Below, piece after piece: positions 56,047 through 64,000 of a stretch of DNA of 64,000 nucleotides. The number at the start of each line of letters is the position of its first letter. Within the stretch, counting starts at the first letter, position 1. The stretch spans positions 1,711-65,710 of the forward strand of contig FR901744.1 of assembly GCA_000437675.1 (NCBI GenBank), given 5' to 3'. The DNA is from Prevotella sp. CAG:891. Lineage in GTDB: Bacteria > Bacteroidota > Bacteroidia > Bacteroidales > Bacteroidaceae. Below the pieces are notes generated by a model. That model saw only the letters and a list, made by a program, of their open reading frames with translations. It did not search any database and had not been told where the DNA came from. Position numbers and translations under genes: made by a program.

Positions 56047-57246
56047 TTAGTTGACTGCATATCTGTTTTTCAGTATGTCAACTCCTGAAATTGTTTGGAA
56101 TGGAATCAAGTCGAATTCTTTCATAATGGCAATGAAGTATTCCAAGTAGTCGGAAGCAAAGTCCTCAAACTTTCCAAAAGAGGTCTCTGAGGTGTAAAAC
56201 CATATTTCTAGCGGAAGACCATTGGGCGTAGGCTCTAATTGACGTGCCAATATCCACTGTTTGTCTGAAATGTGTGAATCGGTTTTGAGTGTATTGGTGA
56301 TGTGATGCCTGAACAGTGTCAGGTTGGTTATACGCTGTTTGCTCTCGTCATTTTTGCTGATTAACTTTTTCTGCTTTAAAGCATTGCGTAGATTTTCATC
56401 AACAAAACGTATGGAGTGTACATCTATAAATATTGCACGTTTAACACGACGGAATCCATGTTGAAACATTGCGTCCCAGTTCTTAAAAGTGTCACTTACC
56501 AGAGTTTGGGGTGGTACGGTAGAAATGGTATTGTCAAAGTTGCGCACTTTGATGGTTGTCAGGCTTACTTCCTCGACCGTTCCATCAATGTTTAATTTGT
56601 GAATGGTAATCCAATCGCCCACTTTCAGCATGTTGTTCATTGATAACTGTATGCCTGCCACTAATCCAAGCAGAAAATCCTTAAAAATGAGCATAAGGAC
56701 TGTTGCTGCTGCACCAAGTCCGGCAATGATGCGTAAGGGGTTGCTTCCAATGATGTATGAAATGATAATGAGGGCACCTAAGCAAACAGTAATAATGCGT
56801 AGGAATTGGATGATTCCTATTGTGTTGTGTTCGTTGTATCGCTCAGTCAAAATAATCTTGAGATTCTTTAAGAATGCTATCACCAACTGCATACAGCTAA
56901 AGGCTATGTAGGCTTGGGTGAATCGGGACAGCCAACGAAAAAGTGGTTCTGCTTCGTTAAAAACGCAATAGGGTAAAACTTGATAGGCAAGCAAGCTTGG
57001 CAATAATAGAAATAGGGCGCGTAATACGGGAATGTTGATGAGGTAATCATCCCATCTTGTGTTGGTGGATTCAACCATGCGCATGATGAACGGGATGAGG
57101 CAGCGCTGCAGTAGGTATGTGGCTAATAAAGCAAGGGTGATGATGCATAGCAGGCAAGATATTTCTGCGATATCAATGGCCCAGCCTTCGCTTAATCCCA
57201 TTTCAAGAAACTTGTGTAGAAACCAGTTGCGAAAATCTATAATCAT
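56047..57246 (-). CDS. MscS-family mechanosensitive channel (YbdG/miniconductance-like)
   Basis: A 399-residue membrane protein with about five helices (25-205) and the pore helix region GLGAAATVLMLIFKDFLLGLVAGIQL (about 180-205), then the beta domain (MLKVGDWITI ... GTVEEVSLTTIKVRNFDN) and a C-terminal cytoplasmic domain. It opens on membrane tension to protect against osmotic downshock. The stretch PPQTLVSDTFKNWDAM with FRRVKRAI resembles the YbdG/YnaI branch. Confidence 0.9.
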   Translation of the reverse strand: MIIDFRNWFLHKFLEMGLSEGWAIDIAEISCLLCIITLALLATYLLQRCLIPFIMRMVESTNTRWDDYLINIPVLRALFLLLPSLLAYQVLPYCVFNEAEPLFRWLSRFTQAYIAFSCMQLVIAFLKNLKIILTERYNEHNTIGIIQFLRIITVCLGALIIISYIIGSNPLRIIAGLGAAATVLMLIFKDFLLGLVAGIQLSMNNMLKVGDWITIHKLNIDGTVEEVSLTTIKVRNFDNTISTVPPQTLVSDTFKNWDAMFQHGFRRVKRAIFIDVHSIRFVDENLRNALKQKKLISKNDESKQRITNLTLFRHHITNTLKTDSHISDKQWILARQLEPTPNGLPLEIWFYTSETSFGKFEDFASDYLEYFIAIMKEFDLIPFQTISGVDILKNRYAVN

Positions 57247-57345
57247 AGGTAGGGTGAATTACTGCAAGTAATAGGGCAATATTTATGTTCTTGCCTTTGT
57301 CTTTTTTTTATAGCAAATATAATAGGGCGTTAGGTGATTTTTGAA

Positions 57346-58569
57346 TCAGCGTAACCTGTTTTTCTTGTAGTGTGGTGTAACAATGTAATCGAATATCAAC
57401 ATCGATATAATGCTGAGTACAGCCCCGGTGGAGTAAACAGCAGAAAAACTGATGGACTGAGCAATCATACCTCCTACAACCATTCCTAAACCTATACCTA
57501 CATCCCATGATGTCAGATAGGTGCTTGTGGCTGTAGCGCGCCGATTGTTGGGTGCTAAATTGATGTAGAGCGAATTGTAGGCCGGAAATATAATGCCAAA
57601 GCCTATGCCTTGCAAAAATGGGACGGTGAAGAATGCAGCTATGGCTATTGTTTGACTGCATTCTTTGAGGTAAGCACATGCGCCTAACAATCCAAAGGCT
57701 GAGATGACTAGAAAAAAGCCATAATGAATACATTCGGTAATGTAGCCCTTGTCAACGAACCGGCCGGAAAATATACGCGAAACACCCATGCCAATGGCCA
57801 TAAATACGAAGTAAAGGCCTGAAGAAACGGGTAAGTGCATTTCCTCAACATACATGGCTACAAAGTTTGTTGTAGCTCCATAAGGGATGGATAGTAATAA
57901 CAGCGAGATGCCTGCCGGTATGCCCTTGGTTAAAAAGAAACGATCAAGAGATAGTGGAGGGCGCTTGGTTCGTGGTTTTGTAGGAGTTTTAATGAATAAG
58001 GTCAAAATGAAGCCGATTAGGCATGCAGACATTCCGATTCCTAAGATACTTTTGTAACTAAGTACGCCATGCAGGAATAAACTGGCCATTGGTCCGAGGC
58101 TCAATGCGGTGTTATTCATCAGGCCATAGTAGCCTAATCCTTCGCCTCGGCGTTCAGAGGGCATAATGTCTACTACTACCGTATTGCCTCCTACAGTAAC
58201 AGCTCCAAACGTAAAGCCGTGCAAAATGCGTAATAGAATAAAGAAGGTAAGCGTACCTCCAATGATGTATCCAAAGAATAATGAGGTGAAAAGTGCGTAA
58301 GCTATGATGTATAGAGGTTTACGCGAAAAACTGTCGAGTAAATATCCGGAAAATGGGCGTACCATAAGGGCTGATACAGTGTAGCAAGCCAAAATGGCAC
58401 CGATTGCACTTTCGCCTACTCCAAAATTTTCTTTCAAATAGAAAGGCAGTAGCGGTACAAGCATCCAAAAACCAAAAAAGAGTAAGAAGTTGGCTGCTAA
58501 TATACAGCAATAGGATGGGGTAAACAATCGTGGCTTGATTGCATTTTCTGCTAAATGTGATTGTTTCAT
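57346..58569 (-). CDS. MFS transporter
   Basis: A 407-residue, twelve-helix major facilitator. The motif GYLLDSFSRKPLYI (about 75-88) is the loop 2-3 signature. It resembles drug- or metabolite-exporting members (DHA1-like), but the substrate is unknown. It lies downstream of pheS on the same strand, with a structured 330-bp gap between. Confidence 0.88.
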   Translation of the reverse strand: MKQSHLAENAIKPRLFTPSYCCILAANFLLFFGFWMLVPLLPFYLKENFGVGESAIGAILACYTVSALMVRPFSGYLLDSFSRKPLYIIAYALFTSLFFGYIIGGTLTFFILLRILHGFTFGAVTVGGNTVVVDIMPSERRGEGLGYYGLMNNTALSLGPMASLFLHGVLSYKSILGIGMSACLIGFILTLFIKTPTKPRTKRPPLSLDRFFLTKGIPAGISLLLLSIPYGATTNFVAMYVEEMHLPVSSGLYFVFMAIGMGVSRIFSGRFVDKGYITECIHYGFFLVISAFGLLGACAYLKECSQTIAIAAFFTVPFLQGIGFGIIFPAYNSLYINLAPNNRRATATSTYLTSWDVGIGLGMVVGGMIAQSISFSAVYSTGAVLSIISMLIFDYIVTPHYKKNRLR

Positions 58570-58755
58570 CTGTTTGGTGTCTGGAAGGAGTTTGATTGAA
58601 TACGGTACGGTATGCTTCTGATGAAGTATGAGTCCGTATCGGAAAATTTGTTGACACGTAGGACGTGATTCAAGCAGTTACTGTAATGGGGTAAAGTTGA
58701 TAGCGTTGTGTCGGTTTAAGTGTGTGCCTCAGTTTTACCCTTTATATCTGAAACA

Positions 58756-58834
58756 CCCTCTTGGGTACATATTCTCTTTGTGTTAACATAATGTACTATG
58801 TTTTTCGGCAAAGAAAAATCTGTAACCAAGAGGG
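58756..58834 (-). terminator. Long stem-loop between pheS and the MFS gene
   Basis: CCCTCTTGG-TACA (58756-58769) pairs with TGTA-CCAAGAGGG (58821-58834), 13 of 14 pairs, around a loop of 51 nt that can form an inner TTTTTC/GAAAAA hairpin. Probably the pheS terminator or a separator for the MFS gene. No consensus promoter for the MFS gene is evident in 58570-58755. Confidence 0.5.
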
Positions 58835-58899
58835 CACTTCAAGAAGATTTCAAGATATTCGAAAACAGGAAGACATTTCGAATACCTTCTTCAATATAT

Positions 58900-59922
58900 T
58901 TAATTTGCAGCCATGAACTCGTCAAGGAAGCGAACGTCATTTTCAGAGAACAGACGAAGGTCCTTAACTTGATACTTCAAGTTGGTAATGCGTTCGACAC
59001 CCATACCAAAAGCGTATCCTTTGTAAATTTTACTGTCGATACCATTGGCCTCAAGTACGTTGGGGTCGACCATACCGCATCCCAAAATTTCAACCCATCC
59101 GGTTTGCTTGCAGAATGCGCAGCCTTTACCACCGCAGATGTTGCATGAGATGTCCATTTCTGCACTGGGTTCAGTAAACGGGAAATATGAGGGACGCAAA
59201 CGAATCTTCGTATCGGCACCAAACATTTCACGGGCAAAAGTGAGCAAAACTTGTTTCAAGTCGGTGAAACTTACATCCTTGTCGATGTATAAGCCTTCAA
59301 CCTGATGGAAGAAGCAGTGAGCGCGTGCTGAAATAGCTTCGTTACGGTATACACGTCCCGGGCAAATTACACGGATAGGAGGCTTAGAATTTTCCATTAC
59401 TCGGCTTTGTACTGAACTTGTGTGTGTACGCAGTACAATGTCGGGGTGCTGCTCAATGAAGAAGGTGTCCTGCATATCACGTGCTGGATGATCTTCTGCA
59501 AAATTGAGTGAGGAGAACACATGCCAGTCGTCCTCAACTTCAGGACCATTAGCTACAGAAAAGCCTAATCGAGAGAAAATGTCAATGATTTCGCCCTTGA
59601 CAATAGACAAAGGATGGCGTGTACCCAAATTGATGGGGTAGGGAGTACGCGTGAGGTCTAAGTCGGTGTAATCGTCCTCCTGAGTAGCCAAATTCTGACG
59701 TAACTCGTTGAACTTATTTTGCAATGCAGTTTTAAGCTCATTGAGTTTCATACCGATTTCGCGTTTCTGGTCTGCAGGAACATTGCGAAATTCGTTCATC
59801 AAATCGTTCACAACCCCTTTCTTGCTGAGGTACTTGATTCGGAGTTCTTCAAGCCCTTGGGCATCGCTAGCTGTCAAGCTCGAAACTTCCCCGAGTAGTG
59901 ACTGAATCTTTTCTTGTATCAT
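58900..59922 (-). CDS. pheS: Phenylalanyl-tRNA synthetase alpha subunit
   Basis: PheS pairs with PheT to charge tRNA-Phe. The start is set at 59922 (MIQEKIQSLLGE), matching the family N-terminus; a start six codons upstream (59940) is possible. The product is 340 residues: N-terminal coiled coil (about 1-95), class II motif 2 (AHCFFHQVEGLYIDK), and the C-terminal AFGMGVERITNLKY. pheT is not adjacent. Confidence 0.95.
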   Translation of the reverse strand: MIQEKIQSLLGEVSSLTASDAQGLEELRIKYLSKKGVVNDLMNEFRNVPADQKREIGMKLNELKTALQNKFNELRQNLATQEDDYTDLDLTRTPYPINLGTRHPLSIVKGEIIDIFSRLGFSVANGPEVEDDWHVFSSLNFAEDHPARDMQDTFFIEQHPDIVLRTHTSSVQSRVMENSKPPIRVICPGRVYRNEAISARAHCFFHQVEGLYIDKDVSFTDLKQVLLTFAREMFGADTKIRLRPSYFPFTEPSAEMDISCNICGGKGCAFCKQTGWVEILGCGMVDPNVLEANGIDSKIYKGYAFGMGVERITNLKYQVKDLRLFSENDVRFLDEFMAAN

Positions 59923-60089
59923 TGTGTAATTATAGGTCATGTCACGAATGGGATTCTTGATGATTCAGTTCCGACATACGTGGCATTGTCTTAAAATTAT
60001 GGCGTTTGTAAGTGTAAATAGCTGCATAATAGTGAGCCTTAAAAGCAAATTTTAGGTCATACAATCATGCTCAGTGCTAATTTTATCTG

Positions 60090-60097
60090 CAAATATA
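60090..60097 (-). promoter_or_regulatory. pheS -7 element
   Basis: TATATTTG then C on the minus strand; -33 poorly matched. It faces away from the plus-strand element at 60141-60148. Confidence 0.4.
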
Positions 60098-60140
60098 GAT
60101 ATTTCTTTGCAAAGAACCCTCAACTTACGCTTAAAAGCCC

Positions 60141-60148
60141 TATTTTTG
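60141..60148 (+). promoter_or_regulatory. DUF4348/murB -7 element
   Basis: TATTTTTG then C, about 26 nt upstream of the DUF4348 ATG; no good -33 element at 19-21 nt. Confidence 0.4.
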
Positions 60149-60173
60149 CGAATTGATTTAAAGGATTTTTTCG

Positions 60174-60989
60174 ATGAAAGCAATCTTTTGCAGTATTGCA
60201 CTGTTTTTATTGGTGGCAAGTTGTCAGCGCAATAAGCCTTCGGTAACAAAAAATGATACGAAGGTTTCTCAAGGTATGGACTCTTTGTACTCCAAGGTTC
60301 AGTCAGAACCAGAACCGCCTGTTGCAGCAGACGGACTTTTTGATGACTTTGTTTATTCGTTCATGCGAAACCAGCGATTTCAATTGGAACGAATAGACTT
60401 CCCGTTGCCTAACTTTGTTGATGGAAAAAATCATCCGATTTCAAAGCATGATTGGAAGTATGATTGCATGTATATGCATCAGGATGTTTATACCATCATA
60501 TTTGACAGCGAAAAATCAGTGAGTGCAGAAAAAGATACTACAATCAGACAGGTTGTCGTAGAATGGGCTTACTTGCATCAGCAACGAGTAAAACAATATC
60601 ATTTTGCAAAGGATAATGGTGTTTGGCGATTAAAAAAACTTGACACGCATGCAATGGCTAATAATCCGAACCATGATTTCTATGTTTTTTACAATCGTTT
60701 TTCGTCAGATAAGACTTACCAAAACAGCCACATATTAAATCCTTTTCATTTCAAAACCTACGATTATGATAACTTTCAAACAGTAGAAGGCTTGCTTGAT
60801 GTTACTCAGTGGCCTGATTATCGTCCAACTTTACCGAAAGGAACGATAACTAACATCAATTATGGACAGCATTACCGGAATTCACACAAACGTGTGTTGT
60901 TTTTATGTAGTCCTTCTGGTGGTATGGGATGTTCTATGACTTTTGTGCGTCAGGGTAAAGACTGGATGCTTGCCCGTTTGGATAATTAA
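60174..60989 (+). CDS. DUF4348 lipoprotein
   Basis: A 271-residue lipoprotein (lipobox LLVASC, Cys about 17) with a low-complexity spacer (20-50) and the DUF4348 domain: FDDFVYSFMRNQRFQLERIDFPLP (about 56-79) and the C-terminal GQHYRNSHKRVLFLCSPSGGMGCSMTFVRQ. The family is Bacteroidales-specific and of unknown function. murB follows 28 bp downstream and is probably co-transcribed. Confidence 0.82.
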   Translation: MKAIFCSIALFLLVASCQRNKPSVTKNDTKVSQGMDSLYSKVQSEPEPPVAADGLFDDFVYSFMRNQRFQLERIDFPLPNFVDGKNHPISKHDWKYDCMYMHQDVYTIIFDSEKSVSAEKDTTIRQVVVEWAYLHQQRVKQYHFAKDNGVWRLKKLDTHAMANNPNHDFYVFYNRFSSDKTYQNSHILNPFHFKTYDYDNFQTVEGLLDVTQWPDYRPTLPKGTITNINYGQHYRNSHKRVLFLCSPSGGMGCSMTFVRQGKDWMLARLDN

Positions 60990-61017
60990 AACTAATCGAA
61001 ATCAATTTTATAGGCTT

Positions 61018-62019
61018 ATGTATTCACTACTTCATCATAATACTTTTGGCATCGATGCGTGGTGTCGCGATTTTCAAGAATATTCTTCGATTGACGAACT
61101 CCGTAAGTTGTTACCTTTGCTTAAGGAGCAGCGTTGGCTGCATATTGGCGGTGGTAGCAATCTTTTGTTCGTGAACGATTTTAAAGGTCTGATATTACAC
61201 TCTGGCATATTGGGCTGCGAGGAGATTCGTCGTACAGATTCTCATGTGTGGTTACGCGTAGGAGCTGGTATGGATTGGGATGACTTTGTAGCTTATTGTG
61301 TAGAGCATGGTTATTATGGTCTTGAAAACTTATCTCTTATTCCTGGTGAAGTAGGTGCCAGTGCAGTGCAGAATATTGGAGCTTATGGTGTTGAGGCCGG
61401 ACAATACATTGAGCAAGTAGAAACGCTTGACTCTGAAAGTGGTGAAACAAGAATATTCCAATCAAACGAGTGTAAATACGCTTATCGAAGCAGTGTGTTT
61501 AAGCATGAATACCTTGGACGTTACATTGTGACGCATGTGGTATATCGGTTGTCGCTGGATTTTCAGCCTAATTTGCACTACGCAGCTTTGACTCGCGAGT
61601 TACAGGCGCGACAGATAACTCCAAAAACTTTGACGGCTAAGATGTTGAGAAATATTATAGTGGAAGTGCGTCACAGTAAATTACCCGATCCAAATGAACT
61701 GGGTAGTGCTGGCTCTTTTTTTATGAATCCTGTTATTAGTAAAGAACAGTTTGTTTCTTTGCAGCAAAAATATGCTGATATTCCTCACTATGATATGGGA
61801 GATGCTGTGAAAATTCCAGCAGGATGGCTTATAGAGCAATGTGGCTGGAAAGGACAAAGTTTAGGACCTGCTGGAGTGTATGCTAAGCAAGCGTTGGTCA
61901 TTGTAAACCTAGGAGGTGCTACTGGCGAGGATATCGTAAACTTGAGTAATGCTGTACAGCGTGATGTGCGTGAAAAGTTTGGAATCGACATACATCCTGA
62001 AGTAAACTTTATTCTGTAG
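61018..62019 (+). CDS. murB: UDP-N-acetylenolpyruvoylglucosamine reductase
   Basis: MurB makes UDP-MurNAc, the second committed step of peptidoglycan synthesis, using FAD and NADPH. The start at 61018 (MYSLLHHNTFGID) is chosen; the longer frame begins inside the DUF4348 gene. The 333-residue product has the FAD-binding LHIGGGSNLLF (about 40-50), SLIPGEVGASAVQNIGAYGVE, and the catalytic Ser in GSAGSFFMNP, ending HPEVNFI. The layout matches the E. coli type. Confidence 0.93.
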   Translation: MYSLLHHNTFGIDAWCRDFQEYSSIDELRKLLPLLKEQRWLHIGGGSNLLFVNDFKGLILHSGILGCEEIRRTDSHVWLRVGAGMDWDDFVAYCVEHGYYGLENLSLIPGEVGASAVQNIGAYGVEAGQYIEQVETLDSESGETRIFQSNECKYAYRSSVFKHEYLGRYIVTHVVYRLSLDFQPNLHYAALTRELQARQITPKTLTAKMLRNIIVEVRHSKLPDPNELGSAGSFFMNPVISKEQFVSLQQKYADIPHYDMGDAVKIPAGWLIEQCGWKGQSLGPAGVYAKQALVIVNLGGATGEDIVNLSNAVQRDVREKFGIDIHPEVNFIL

Positions 62020-62066
62020 AAATAATAAGCTTAGTATCCTATTTAATCCAAAGATGATGAATATTT

Positions 62067-62834
62067 ATGCCTAAACTTACTTTATTGGGAACAGGCACAA
62101 GTACCGGTGTACCTCAAATAGGTTGCACGTGTAAGGTTTGTACTTCGTCTGATTTGCGTGATGTTCGACTGCGAACCTCAGCCTTGCTTCAAACTGATGA
62201 TGGAAAGCGTGTTTTGATAGATTGTGGTCCGGATTTTCGCCAGCAAATGATGCATGAACCTTTTCTCCCTATTCATGCTGTGCTGCTTACGCATGAACAT
62301 TATGATCATGTCGGTGGTTTGGATGACTTGCGTCCTTTCTGTAAGTTTGGTTCGATTGACGTGTATGCTGATGAATGCTGTGCTATGCATTTGAGAACAC
62401 GGTTACCATATTGTTTCCGTGAACATAAGTATCCCGGTGTTCCGGAAATTGTGTTGCACGTTGTAGAGTTCAATAAAGACTTTGAATTATCTACAGGCTT
62501 GAGAGTGACACCATTGCGTGTGTTGCATGATAAGCTACCTATTCTTGGATTTCGAATAGGTTCGATGGCATACATTACAGATATGAGTTCCATGGAAGAT
62601 GATCAATTAGATAAACTAAAAGGTTTAAAAGTATTAGTTGCCAATGCTTTGAGACATAAAAATCATCATTCGCATCAGACTCTGAATGAAGCTTTGGATT
62701 TAATAAGAAACTTACAACCAGAACGCAGTTATTTGATTCATGCATCGCATGAACTTGGAACGTATGTAGACGTGGAGCGGTGTCTTCCCTCTAATGTTTA
62801 TATGGGGTATGATGGTATGGAAATCAGTTGGTAA
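62067..62834 (+). CDS. MBL-fold metallo-hydrolase (PhnP/RNase Z-like)
   Basis: A 255-residue metallo-beta-lactamase-fold protein with the metal motif THEHYDHVGG (75-84; H76, H78, D80, H81) and further metal ligands near DCGPD and AYITDMSS. Cysteines C20, C22 and C25 (GCTCKVC) near the N-terminus are typical of PhnP-like phosphodiesterases and may bind zinc. The cyclic phosphate or other ester substrate is unknown. It lies 47 bp after murB. Confidence 0.87.
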   Translation: MPKLTLLGTGTSTGVPQIGCTCKVCTSSDLRDVRLRTSALLQTDDGKRVLIDCGPDFRQQMMHEPFLPIHAVLLTHEHYDHVGGLDDLRPFCKFGSIDVYADECCAMHLRTRLPYCFREHKYPGVPEIVLHVVEFNKDFELSTGLRVTPLRVLHDKLPILGFRIGSMAYITDMSSMEDDQLDKLKGLKVLVANALRHKNHHSHQTLNEALDLIRNLQPERSYLIHASHELGTYVDVERCLPSNVYMGYDGMEISW

Positions 62835-62879
62835 TCATACTTAGCTTCTATGATGTGTGCTGAAGTCGAAAGTTTTTTG

Positions 62880-62974
62880 TAAGTTTGCAAGCGCAGGCAT
62901 TATCTGTCAATACATCTGTATGATGTAACGCGCGTAACCTTTTGAATTTAGTGATGTTGTATGTTGTACATTTG
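62880..62974 (+). promoter_or_regulatory. Candidate promoters of the PBP gene
   Basis: TAAGTTTG (62880-62887, then C) and TACATTTG (62967-62974) both match the -7 consensus. The second has TTG 22 nt upstream (62942-62944). Leaders would be about 140 or 55 nt. Confidence 0.35.
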
Positions 62975-63032
62975 AGTCCTTGTGATTATTAAGACTTATT
63001 TGTTCGTTAGCATACATGCCTATATATTTTAT

Positions 63033-64000
63033 ATGAGAAAAAAGATTATTGTCTTATGTTGGTTTTGCTTCACACTCTTGTGTGTTGTTTGTGCCATAGG
63101 TGTATATAGTATCAAGCGTGGCTGGATTGGTTATATGCCACCAATCGCTGAATTGCAAAGTCCTATCAGTAAATATGCTTCTCAGGTGATAAGTGTAGAT
63201 GGTAGGCTTATGGGTACTTGGTCGAGAAATGAAAATCGAGTGTTTGTAGGCTATGATAGCATATCATCACACATGTTTGATGCTTTAGTGGCAACAGAAG
63301 ATGTGCGTTTTTATGATCATTCAGGTATTGATAGTCGTGCCTTAGGACGTGCCATCATCAAACGAGGATTGTTAGGACATAAAGAAGCTGGTGGTGGTAG
63401 TACCATAACACAACAATTAGCAAAACAGCTATATTCTGTTACAGCCTCAACCACTCTGCAGCGATTGATGCAAAAACCCATCGAATGGGTTATTGCTGTT
63501 GAGTTGGAAAGACACTACACTAAAGAAGAAATCTTGACGCTTTACCTGAATTATTTTGATTTTCTTCATAATGCAGTGGGAATAAAAACAGCTGCTAATG
63601 TTTATTTCGGAAAATCACCTAAGAACCTTAGCTTGACAGAATGTGCGACTTTGGTTGGTATGTGTAAAAACCCGTCTTATTTTAACCCTGTAAGAGAACC
63701 GGAACGTTGCAGACAGCGACGTAATGTTGTGTTGCAACAAATGGTGAAAGCGGGTAGCTTGAGCGAATCGGAATACGCTACATTGAGCGAAGAACCCTTG
63801 AAATTGAATTTTCATAGAATCGATCATAAAGAAGGACTTGGCGCTTATGTTCGCGAATATTTGCGACGTATCATGATGGCCGAAAAGCCAAATCCTAGCA
63901 AATATCATGATTGGCAACGTCAGCAGTATTATGAAGATTCTGTAATGTGGGCTAATGACCCTCTGTACGGATGGTGTAAGAAAAACTATAAGCGTAATGG
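63033..64000 (+). CDS. Class A penicillin-binding protein (GT51 glycosyltransferase), 3' end outside window
   Basis: From the ATG at 63033 about 322 residues are visible before the edge. A membrane anchor (about 5-25) is followed by the GT51 domain: the catalytic ATEDVRFYDHSGID (about 89-102), GGSTITQQLAKQL (about 127-139), the segment KPIEWVIAVELERHYTKEEILTLYLN (about 152-177), and later FGKSPKNLSLTECATLVG. It polymerises lipid II; the transpeptidase domain lies beyond the window. A PBP1A-type (mrcA-like) enzyme is the best match. Confidence 0.92.
   Translation, partial: MRKKIIVLCWFCFTLLCVVCAIGVYSIKRGWIGYMPPIAELQSPISKYASQVISVDGRLMGTWSRNENRVFVGYDSISSHMFDALVATEDVRFYDHSGIDSRALGRAIIKRGLLGHKEAGGGSTITQQLAKQLYSVTASTTLQRLMQKPIEWVIAVELERHYTKEEILTLYLNYFDFLHNAVGIKTAANVYFGKSPKNLSLTECATLVGMCKNPSYFNPVREPERCRQRRNVVLQQMVKAGSLSESEYATLSEEPLKLNFHRIDHKEGLGAYVREYLRRIMMAEKPNPSKYHDWQRQQYYEDSVMWANDPLYGWCKKNYKRN

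Overview
The window reads as a chromosomal segment of a Bacteroidales bacterium, most likely Prevotellaceae (inference). The grounds are a serine palmitoyltransferase for sphingolipid synthesis, a secreted nuclease with a type IX-like sorting tail, DUF4924, DUF1599, DUF4348 and GGGtGRT-type families, many -33 TTTG / -7 TAnnTTTG promoters of the Bacteroidetes primary sigma factor, and a near absence of Shine-Dalgarno sequences. Nearly all of it is core housekeeping DNA. I see no prophage, insertion sequence, CRISPR array or rRNA operon. Both edge genes (a sugar transporter and a PBP1A-type peptidoglycan glycosyltransferase) are cut by the window.

Layout. 1-2.3 kb: galactose/glucose use (galM and an MFS sugar permease, minus strand). 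2.3-3.8 kb: a large intergenic region with a candidate small RNA and a dispersed repeat. 3.8-9.2 kb: spt, thiD, fabD and an intracellular GH13 enzyme (plus strand). 9.4 kb: an initiator-type tRNA-Met. 9.7-13.7 kb: lysE-like, DUF4924, rfbD, prfC (minus-strand operon). 13.9-15.6 kb: secreted nuclease. 16.4-21 kb: guaB with two periplasmic parvulin isomerases. 21.9-26 kb: UvrD/PcrA helicase, a lipoprotein and a WecA-like sugar-phosphate transferase. 26.8-28 kb: panC-panD. 28.2-31.5 kb: pyrB-pyrI-flavin reductase-glyA. 31.7-35 kb: folC, dnaJ, grpE. 35-39 kb: DUF1599, a DoxX/MauE-like membrane protein fused in frame to TIM, SPOR, folE. 39.3 kb: a basic secreted protein. 41.7-43.4 kb: a GGGtGRT/NifU-like pair. 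43.7-48.2 kb: ruvX, def, a TPR protein, and serS. 48.4-55.2 kb: GH25 lysozyme, ABC exporter, lipoprotein, YgiQ, two small proteins, ruvC. 56-64 kb: MscS channel, MFS, pheS, DUF4348 lipoprotein, murB, an MBL-fold hydrolase and a PBP.

The interesting material is mostly between genes. Two dispersed repeat families occur. R1 has four copies built from abutting 21-bp units followed by a terminal block that can pair with the units. R2 has two copies at convergent gene ends, each with a near-perfect conserved promoter, and one R2 copy is split by an R1 copy. Other items are a 65-nt promoter/terminator-bounded RNA gene, a consensus sigma-54 promoter directly upstream of grpE-dnaJ, two genes (ruvC and the GH25 lysozyme) whose promoter geometry puts +1 on the start codon, a candidate switch-like leader before a lipoprotein gene, a long structured hairpin between serS and the lysozyme, and the tpiA fusion. 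All structures and promoters were found by eye; none was folded or searched computationally.
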